Assembly (NCBI GenBank): GCA_900555875.1
Contig: USNB01000088.1
Span: 1 to 5,631, forward strand
DNA from: an uncultured Eubacteriales bacterium
GTDB taxonomy: Bacteria > Bacillota > Clostridia > Christensenellales > Pumilibacteraceae
Direction of reading: 5' to 3'
Length of the DNA stretch: 5,631 bases
Position numbers and translations under genes: made by a program. Below the pieces are notes generated by a model, which worked only from the letters and a program-made list of their open reading frames with translations, made no database searches and was not told the origin of the DNA. Shown here piece by piece: positions 1 to 4,353 of this stretch (position 1 is the first letter of the stretch; every line of letters starts with the position of its first letter).

Positions 1-320
1 ACATAAACGCGGATACGGCAGCCGGAGAAGTGGGAGCCGCGATAGGAGCGCACAAGCTCATATATCTTACGGACATAGACGGCATACGCCGCGATCCGGC
101 AGATCCGTCCACTCTCATGCCCGAAGTACGGCTGGGCGAGGTGGAGCGCATGATAGAGAACGGCACGATATCCGGCGGCATGATACCCAAGGTGCGCAGC
201 TGCGTCAACGCCGTAAAGCGCGGTATCAAGCACGTCAACATCGTCTGCGGGACGATCCCCCACTCCATACTCGTGGAGCTGTTCACAGACAGGGGCATCG
301 GAACGCTGATAAGGGAATAA
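1..320 (+). CDS. argB: Acetylglutamate kinase, C-terminal part (5' end outside window)
   Basis: Acetylglutamate kinase phosphorylates N-acetyl-L-glutamate with ATP, the second step of arginine synthesis through acetylated intermediates; it is cytoplasmic. About 105 codons are visible, roughly the last third of a family usually near 290-300 residues. The frame is open from base 3, so the ATG at 30 is an internal Met, not the start. Family signatures are clear: INADTAAGEVGAAIG at the window edge, the KLIYLTDIDGI strand-turn, the SGGMIPKV segment whose Lys belongs to the active site, and the C-terminal ELFTDRGIGTLI. The gene ends in TAA, 35 bases before argD, and is the upstream member of an arg operon. 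The N-terminal part, including any helix that marks the arginine-inhibited hexameric form, is not visible, so feedback inhibition cannot be judged. Ten of the 14 visible Ile codons are ATA. Identification is very secure. Confidence 0.96.
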   Translation, partial: INADTAAGEVGAAIGAHKLIYLTDIDGIRRDPADPSTLMPEVRLGEVERMIENGTISGGMIPKVRSCVNAVKRGIKHVNIVCGTIPHSILVELFTDRGIGTLIRE

Positions 321-329
321 TTGTATTTT

Positions 330-350
330 CGCGCGAACGGGCGCGGAGGA
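330..350 (+). promoter_or_regulatory. argD ribosome binding site next to a small GC hairpin
   Basis: GGAGGA at 345-350 lies five bases before the argD ATG and is a strong Shine-Dalgarno sequence; it supports the start at 356. Just before it, CGCGC (330-334) can pair with GCGCG (341-345) around a six-base loop, so the stem's 3' arm touches the ribosome site. Whether the hairpin affects argD translation is inference; it is short, and such GC-rich pairing can arise by chance. Confidence 0.55.
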
Positions 351-355
351 AAGAT

Positions 356-1555
356 ATGGATTTCGAGAAGATCAAAGAGATCGAAAAAGATCATTACATG
401 AAACTTTTCAGACGCAACAACGTCTGTTTCGAGCGCGGAGAAGGATGCACGCTGTACGACACCGCAGGACACGCTTACACCGACTTCTTCGGCGGCATCG
501 CGGTGAGCGCACTGGGGCACAACGATCCCGATCTGGTCAAAGCCATATGCGACCAGGCGGGAAAGCTCATCCACTCATCCAACCTGTACTACAGCCTTCC
601 CCAGGCGGAACTCACCGAGCGACTGACGGAGAACGGCATGTTCTCGCGCGTGTTCTTCTGCAACAGCGGAGCGGAGGCGAACGAATGCGCGATCAAGATC
701 GTGCGCAAACTCGCATACGCCTCCGGCAGCGGCAGGACAACGATACTCACGGCGAGCGAATCGTTCCACGGCAGGACGCTCGCCACGGTGACAGCCACGG
801 GGCAGCCCAAATATTCCGCGCCGTTCGCTCCCCTGCCCGGCGGATTCAAATACGTGCCGTTCAACGATCTCGACGCGCTCCGCGAGGCGACCACGCCGGA
901 CGTCGGAGCGATAATGCTGGAGTGCATACAGGGCGAGAGCGGTGTTACTCCCGCGACTTACGATTATCTCGTCGGCGCATATGCGTTCGCGAAACAGAAA
1001 GGCATACTCCTCATACTCGACGAGGTGCAGACGGGAACGGGCAGAACGGGTAAATTCTATTGCTTCGAGCACTACGGCATACAGCCGGATATAGTTACGC
1101 TCGCAAAAGGGCTGGGCGGCGGCGTCCCCATCGCGGCGTGTCTCGCGCGCGGCGAAGCTGCCGAAGCGCTGAAGCCGGGCGAGCACGGATCCACTTTCGG
1201 AGGCGGTCCCCTCGCCTGCGCGGCAGCCAACGTCGTAGTAAAGAAGCTGACCGAAGAAGGGCTCCTCGAACGCGTGACGGAAGCGGGAGACTATCTCGCA
1301 GATCAGCTTTCGAGCAAGCTCGCGCGGCATAAATTCGTACTCGACATACGCGGAAAAGGGCTGCTGCGCGGCGTCCAGCTCGACGAAAAACTGAGCGCCG
1401 CGAGCGTAGTCGGCAAAATGATGAGTCTCGGGGTCATCATAGGGACGTGCGGGCACAACACCCTGCGCATAGCTCCGCCGTACATCATCTCCCGCGCGGA
1501 GATAGACGACATGACGGACAAGCTGGAGACCATATTCTCCAATACAAATATCTGA
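356..1555 (+). CDS. argD: Acetylornithine aminotransferase
   Basis: A PLP-dependent class III aminotransferase that moves an amino group from glutamate to N-acetylglutamate 5-semialdehyde, giving N-acetylornithine. In many bacteria the same enzyme also serves as the succinyldiaminopimelate aminotransferase of lysine synthesis. The product is 399 residues, normal for the family. Visible signatures in order are FFGGIAVSALGH (44-55), NSGAEAN (103-109, cofactor phosphate loop), SFHGRT (136-141), LDEVQTGTGRTG (221-232, with Asp222 facing the pyridine nitrogen), Lys251 in TLAKGLGGG as the PLP Schiff-base lysine, HGSTFGGGPLACA (277-289), and LRIAPPYI near the C-terminus. The start at 356 is set by GGAGGA five bases upstream. 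It sits between argB and argF in one orientation with short gaps, so co-transcription is likely. Related family members (ornithine or GABA aminotransferases) are less likely given this context. Confidence 0.96.
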   Translation: MDFEKIKEIEKDHYMKLFRRNNVCFERGEGCTLYDTAGHAYTDFFGGIAVSALGHNDPDLVKAICDQAGKLIHSSNLYYSLPQAELTERLTENGMFSRVFFCNSGAEANECAIKIVRKLAYASGSGRTTILTASESFHGRTLATVTATGQPKYSAPFAPLPGGFKYVPFNDLDALREATTPDVGAIMLECIQGESGVTPATYDYLVGAYAFAKQKGILLILDEVQTGTGRTGKFYCFEHYGIQPDIVTLAKGLGGGVPIAACLARGEAAEALKPGEHGSTFGGGPLACAAANVVVKKLTEEGLLERVTEAGDYLADQLSSKLARHKFVLDIRGKGLLRGVQLDEKLSAASVVGKMMSLGVIIGTCGHNTLRIAPPYIISRAEIDDMTDKLETIFSNTNI

Positions 1556-1579
1556 TATCGCAATAACACGGAGGCGATC

Positions 1580-2536
1580 ATGAAATTCGAGGACTATAAG
1601 CCTGCGGGCAGGATAAACAACAAACACATGCTCACGCTGATGGATTATTCCACCGAGGAGATATTCGAGCTGCTTAAATGCGCGGTCGAGCTGAAGCGCA
1701 AGCAGTACGCTCATGAAAAGCACGAATACCTCGCGGGCAAGACGCTCGCGATGATATTCGAAAAGTCGTCCACGCGCACGCGCATCTCCTTCGAGCAGGG
1801 CATCAGGCAGCTCGGCGGCTACCCGATGTTCCTCTCCTCCCGCGACATACAGCTCGGACGCGGCGAGCCCATACGCGACACCGTGCGCGTCATGGAGCGT
1901 ATGAACATAGACGGCATCATGATCAGGACGTTCAGGCAATCCGATCTCGAAGAGCTTGCGAAGTACGGACACATCCCCGTGATCAACGGACTTACGGACG
2001 ATTTCCATCCCTGTCAGGTGCTTGCGGATCTCCTCACCGTATATGAGGAGTTCGGCACGTTCGAAGGCAAAAAGCTCGTATTCTTCGGCGAGGGTTTCAA
2101 CATGGCAAACTCCCTCATGCTCGGCTGCGCCAAGGTGGGTATGGACGTCACGATATGCGCTCCCGAAGGGCTCGGTCCGAAAGCCGAGATCGTCGAGGCA
2201 GCCCGCGCGGGCGCTTACCACGGCGCTAAGGTCGTCGTCACGTCGGACATCGATGAGGCGATAGCGGACGCGAACGCCGTGTACACGGACGTGTTCTTCT
2301 CCATGGGCCAGGAAAAGGATCCCGCCAAGGAAGCCGCGCTCATGCCTATGCAGGTAAACGCGGCAATGATGGAAAAAGCCGCTCCCGACGCGATCTTCCT
2401 GCACTGCCTCCCCGCTCACCGCGGCGAAGAAGTAACGGACGAAGTCATGGAAGGCAAGGCTTCGCGCATATTCCCCGAGGCGGAGAACAGACTGCACGCG
2501 CAGAAAGCCGTCATGTATATGCTGATGAAGGACTGA
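1580..2536 (+). CDS. argF: Ornithine carbamoyltransferase
   Basis: Joins carbamoyl phosphate and ornithine to give citrulline; cytoplasmic, trimeric in known relatives. It has 318 residues, typical length. The carbamoyl-phosphate loop SSTRT is at 63-67, with DIQLGRGE (89-96), MIRTF (114-118) and HPCQ (143-146). The ornithine-side SMG loop is at 241-243 and HCLPAHRGEEV at 275-285, including Cys276. SMG plus HCLP separates it from aspartate carbamoyltransferase. GGAGG at 1570-1574 lies five bases before the ATG. Oddity: the usual GDGNN segment reads GEGFN (170-174), with Glu171 and Phe173 replacing Asp and the first Asn; Asn174, which aligns with the ornithine-contacting Asn, is kept. The gene follows argD by 24 bases and precedes the acetyltransferase by four. 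An anabolic role is inferred from the operon; a catabolic ArgF of the arginine deiminase pathway would have arcA/arcC neighbours instead. Confidence 0.95.
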   Translation: MKFEDYKPAGRINNKHMLTLMDYSTEEIFELLKCAVELKRKQYAHEKHEYLAGKTLAMIFEKSSTRTRISFEQGIRQLGGYPMFLSSRDIQLGRGEPIRDTVRVMERMNIDGIMIRTFRQSDLEELAKYGHIPVINGLTDDFHPCQVLADLLTVYEEFGTFEGKKLVFFGEGFNMANSLMLGCAKVGMDVTICAPEGLGPKAEIVEAARAGAYHGAKVVVTSDIDEAIADANAVYTDVFFSMGQEKDPAKEAALMPMQVNAAMMEKAAPDAIFLHCLPAHRGEEVTDEVMEGKASRIFPEAENRLHAQKAVMYMLMKD

Positions 2537-2540
2537 TACC

Positions 2541-3068
2541 ATGGGAGATAAGATCGCAGATTATACCATACGCCCCGCCGTCGAACAGGACGCCGCAGAG
2601 ATACAGATAATAATGCACGCCGCGTTCTCGGGCTATCTCGAGGACATAGGCAACACATACAAACTGCATGCTCTTACGGAAAAGATCGAGGATATCGTTT
2701 CGGACATACGCACGCACGCGGTATTCGTCGCCGTCGCTCCCGACGGCAGCGTGATAGGCTCCATACGAGTCAAAAAACTTACCGACGAGCTGGCTTACAT
2801 ATACCGCTTCGGCGTGCATCCGCAGATAAAGAACATAGGAGTGGGCAGCCGCCTGCTCGCCGCCGCGCTCGATCACTGCTCCTCGCAGTCTTTCAAAGCC
2901 GTGGCGCTGCATACGAACACGCGCTTCTATACCCTCGCCCGCTATTATTACGGCAAACGCTTCTTCGTGCATTCCACGACGACGGATAAAGGATATATCC
3001 GCGCGCTGTTCGTCAAGGAGCTGACGGGCGACCGCGACTACGACATATCGCCCGCTTTCAACGAATGA
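2541..3068 (+). CDS. GNAT-family N-acetyltransferase, substrate unknown
   Basis: A 175-residue single-domain protein of the GNAT fold, expected to transfer acetyl from acetyl-CoA to an amine. The N-terminal YTIRPAVEQDAAEI (8-21) is the typical first strand and helix. The acyl-CoA pyrophosphate loop is at about 96-105 (QIKNIGVGSRLL region), where the usual RGKGIG reads KNIGVG: Lys replaces Arg and Asn replaces the first Gly, while the key GxG is kept. The C-terminal part, YYYGKRFF then GYIRALFVKEL, fits the last strands. AAGGA at 2528-2532, inside the end of argF and eight bases before the ATG, sets the start; the gap to argF is four bases, so coupled translation is likely. It is the last gene before a terminator. 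Its place in an arginine operon suggests a link to acetylated arginine intermediates; short stand-alone GNAT acetylglutamate synthases are known (mycobacterial Rv2747 type), but no residue here proves that role. It could equally acetylate another metabolite or a protein. Confidence 0.82.
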   Translation: MGDKIADYTIRPAVEQDAAEIQIIMHAAFSGYLEDIGNTYKLHALTEKIEDIVSDIRTHAVFVAVAPDGSVIGSIRVKKLTDELAYIYRFGVHPQIKNIGVGSRLLAAALDHCSSQSFKAVALHTNTRFYTLARYYYGKRFFVHSTTTDKGYIRALFVKELTGDRDYDISPAFNE

Positions 3069-3084
3069 TCGCGGTGCATTACGG

Positions 3085-3119
3085 AAAAGATCCCTCCCTC
3101 ATCGGGAAGGATCTTTTTT
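3085..3119 (+). terminator. Intrinsic terminator of the arg operon
   Basis: Seventeen bases after the GNAT stop codon, GATCC (3089-3093) pairs with GGATC (3109-3113) and TCCC (3095-3098) with GGGA (3104-3107). The two helices are separated by one C/A mismatch, and the loop is the five bases TCATC. The flanking AAAA (3085-3088) can pair with the start of the T run at 3114-3119. A stem followed by six T residues is a standard Rho-independent terminator and marks the operon end. Confidence 0.9.
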
Positions 3120-3180
3120 ATATGAACGCGCCTTTTGCGCCAGCCGTGCGTTTTACGGAATTTTTTTCGGAAAAATTTTG

Positions 3181-3208
3181 TATTGTGGACAGACAGTTGT
3201 CCGCAATA
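3181..3208. promoter_or_regulatory. 28-bp inverted repeat, candidate operator over the -35 region
   Basis: TATTGTGGACA (3181-3191) and TGTCCGCAATA (3198-3208) are inverted copies, 10 of 11 positions complementary, around a six-base spacer (GACAGT). No T run follows, so it is not a terminator. It ends seven bases before the -10 box and covers the -35 region, the usual place for a repressor operator. I do not recognise the half-site (TTGYGGACA) as that of a known regulator. The operator role is inference from symmetry and position. Confidence 0.6.
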
Positions 3209-3220
3209 GCGTGATATAAT
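3190..3220 (+). promoter_or_regulatory. Extended -10 promoter of the small FtsK-like gene
   Basis: TGATATAAT at 3212-3220 combines a perfect TATAAT (3215-3220) with the TG of an extended -10. A weak -35 match, CAGACA (3190-3195, four of six), lies 19 bases upstream; extended -10 promoters often tolerate a poor -35. The AT-rich AAAAATTTTG (3171-3180) falls where an UP element would contact the polymerase alpha subunit. Transcription would start near 3227, giving a leader of about 30 bases. Confidence 0.75.
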
Positions 3221-3241
3221 ATAGAAAAACGAAGGACAAAC

Positions 3242-3247
3242 GGAGGG
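3242..3247 (+). promoter_or_regulatory. Ribosome binding site deciding a TTG start
   Basis: GGAGGG lies eight bases before the TTG at 3256. The nearest in-frame ATGs (3283 and 3292) have no comparable site upstream, so TTG is the better start. The in-frame stop at 3217-3219, inside the -10 box, rules out a longer protein in this frame. Confidence 0.75.
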
Positions 3248-3255
3248 ATCAGACA

Positions 3256-3597
3256 TTGATAGCGCAATACGACGTAAAGGACATGACGGGGATGTTCGCT
3301 CCCGCAGAGCTGAAAATAATAGCGATAACGGGCAAAAACAAAGATCGCTGTCCCGCGGAATATCTGATGTACGGAGAGGAGATCACAAGGTACTCTTACG
3401 CGCTCGCCGCGCTGCGCGACGTCTGCGACGAGATAGCCAGACGTTCGAGAAACGGATTGGTCATCCCGCGCATCGTTATATGTATAGACGACGCGGACTC
3501 GCTCGCGCTCCGCAGTCCGGACGGAGAGATATCATCGCTCCTCGGGATCATATCGGAGCGCGGCGCGGCATGCGGGATAGAACTCGTATCCGCGTGA
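3256..3597 (+). CDS. Small protein resembling the central part of an FtsK/SpoIIIE ATPase, without Walker A
   Basis: A 113-residue soluble protein with no signal peptide or membrane segment. Compared from memory with FtsK/SpoIIIE motors, it matches the slice between the P-loop and the strand after Walker B. FAPAELKIIAITGK (14-27) parallels the strand with PAEVKLLLIDPK; ALAALRDVCDEIARRSR (49-65) parallels the AL..V.EMERRY helix; IPRIVICIDDAD (70-81) parallels the Walker B strand PYIVVVIDELAD; and ISERGAACGIELVSA (99-113) parallels the ARAAGIHLLVATQRP strand, stopping where TQRP would follow. There is no GxxGxGKS loop, and the second acidic Walker B residue is Asp79 rather than Glu, so ATP hydrolysis alone is unlikely. 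It has its own promoter, ribosome site and terminator, and uses ATA for Ile like its neighbours. This argues for a resident functional gene, though a decayed remnant is possible. Role unknown; modulation of a full-length FtsK/SpoIIIE is speculation. Confidence 0.6.
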   Translation: MIAQYDVKDMTGMFAPAELKIIAITGKNKDRCPAEYLMYGEEITRYSYALAALRDVCDEIARRSRNGLVIPRIVICIDDADSLALRSPDGEISSLLGIISERGAACGIELVSA

Positions 3598-3626
3598 GGA
3601 CGGCAGCGCAAACGAAACGCACGGAA

Positions 3627-3671
3627 AACGCCCGTGCGCTCCGCTGTGGCGGAGCGCGCGGGCGTTATTTT
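3627..3671. terminator. Long hairpin, probable bidirectional terminator between convergent genes
   Basis: An 18-base arm (3627-3644) pairs with 3649-3666 around the four-base loop TGTG; the only irregularity is a T/G position (3635/3658) that still wobble-pairs in RNA. On the plus strand it is followed by TTATTTT. On the minus strand the stem ends in CGTTTT, so it can also stop transcripts coming from yfbR. It starts 30 bases after the FtsK-like gene's stop and lies about 100 bases beyond the yfbR stop. Confidence 0.85.
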
Positions 3672-3762
3672 ACTTACGCCGCGCCGCAGGCTCATCTGCC
3701 GGCGGATATGATGTTCCGCGCCATGCACACATGCTCCCGCCGGTATGCGGAAGGAAATGCGC

Positions 3763-4353
3763 TCATCTGTTTATCCCCTCGCTCAGTCTGTCGAGCGACA
3801 TGCCGAACGGTCTGACGAAATGATCGAGGAAATACTCCGTTTCGGGACTGTTGTATGAATGCAGTTTTGCGAGGGTGGAACGCTCGGCTTCGGCGAACTC
3901 CGTATTGCCCTGAGCCAGCTCTTCCACGCACTTGACATACGCCGCGAGAGTGTCTGCGCACTTGACTATCCTGCGCTCTTCGTCGGTACCGCCAGAGACG
4001 AGATCCCCCACTTCGCCGCGAAGCTCGGGCGGCAGCGAATCCGTCAGACGCTTCTCGCTGCGCTTTTCTATATCCTTATACGCAGACGTTATATCCGAAT
4101 TGAAATACTTGACGGGCGTGGGGAGATCTCCCGTGAGCACCTCGCCCGTTTCATGGAACAGCGCCATCATTCCTATACGGTCGGGGTCCACATTGCCGCC
4201 GTTGCGGACGCGCAGCACGGCGAGAGCATGCGCGAACATGGCTACCGTAGCCGAATGCTCGAGCACGTTTTCCGTGCGCGTATTGCGCATGAGCGACCAT
4301 CTGCCGATATATTTCATCCTCGACAGAAAAGCATAGAACACGCTGTCCGTCAT
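3763..4353 (-). CDS. yfbR: YfbR-type HD-superfamily 5'-deoxynucleotidase
   Basis: E. coli YfbR removes the 5'-phosphate from deoxyribonucleoside monophosphates in a metal-dependent way, in the cytoplasm. The 196-residue product matches it along its length from FYAFLSRMKYIGRWSLMRNTR, with RTENVLEHS (26-34), LTGDLPTPVKYFNS (73-86) and KCADTLAAYVKCVEEL (131-146). Arg18 and Trp19, which select the deoxy sugar in the E. coli enzyme, are present, as are metal ligands His33, His67 and Asp134 and the likely catalytic Glu71. Oddity: the HD pair reads His67-Glu68, so one conserved metal ligand is Glu instead of Asp. The start is the ATG whose last bases overlap the transketolase stop (ATGA); a longer open frame upstream only reads through the transketolase end. 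No strong Shine-Dalgarno precedes it, so translation probably depends on coupling. Family is secure; activity with the HE pair is untested. Confidence 0.9.
   Translation of the reverse strand: MTDSVFYAFLSRMKYIGRWSLMRNTRTENVLEHSATVAMFAHALAVLRVRNGGNVDPDRIGMMALFHETGEVLTGDLPTPVKYFNSDITSAYKDIEKRSEKRLTDSLPPELRGEVGDLVSGGTDEERRIVKCADTLAAYVKCVEELAQGNTEFAEAERSTLAKLHSYNSPETEYFLDHFVRPFGMSLDRLSEGINR
4350..4353 (-). promoter_or_regulatory. ATGA stop/start overlap between transketolase and yfbR
   Basis: Read on the minus strand, the transketolase stop TGA (4352-4350) and the yfbR start ATG (4353-4351) share two bases in ATGA. Such overlaps usually let a terminating ribosome restart on the next gene. Only a weak purine stretch (AAGAAGG, about ten bases upstream) could act as an independent ribosome site. 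Confidence 0.8.

Noticed and set aside
575..2542. 655-codon open frame on the minus strand opposite argD and argF
   Set aside because: It lies wholly antisense to two genes with full-length family matches. Its translation is rich in Arg, His, Glu, Ala and Tyr with no recognisable domain. The absence of stops follows from codon bias in the sense genes.
3181..3208. Inverted repeat read as a second terminator or a LexA box
   Set aside because: No T run follows on either strand, and the arms (GGACA/TGTCC core) do not match the CGAAC/GTTCG type of LexA site in Gram-positive bacteria.
3038..3256. 72-codon minus-strand frame in the arg/FtsK-like intergenic region
   Set aside because: It runs through the terminator, the dyad and the -10 box, which explain this interval better. 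The product has no family resemblance.
3598..3762. Possible small gene or RNA between the convergent genes
   Set aside because: Apart from the terminator hairpin I see only short GC-rich self-complementary patches in 3672-3762, and no ribosome site with a plausible frame.
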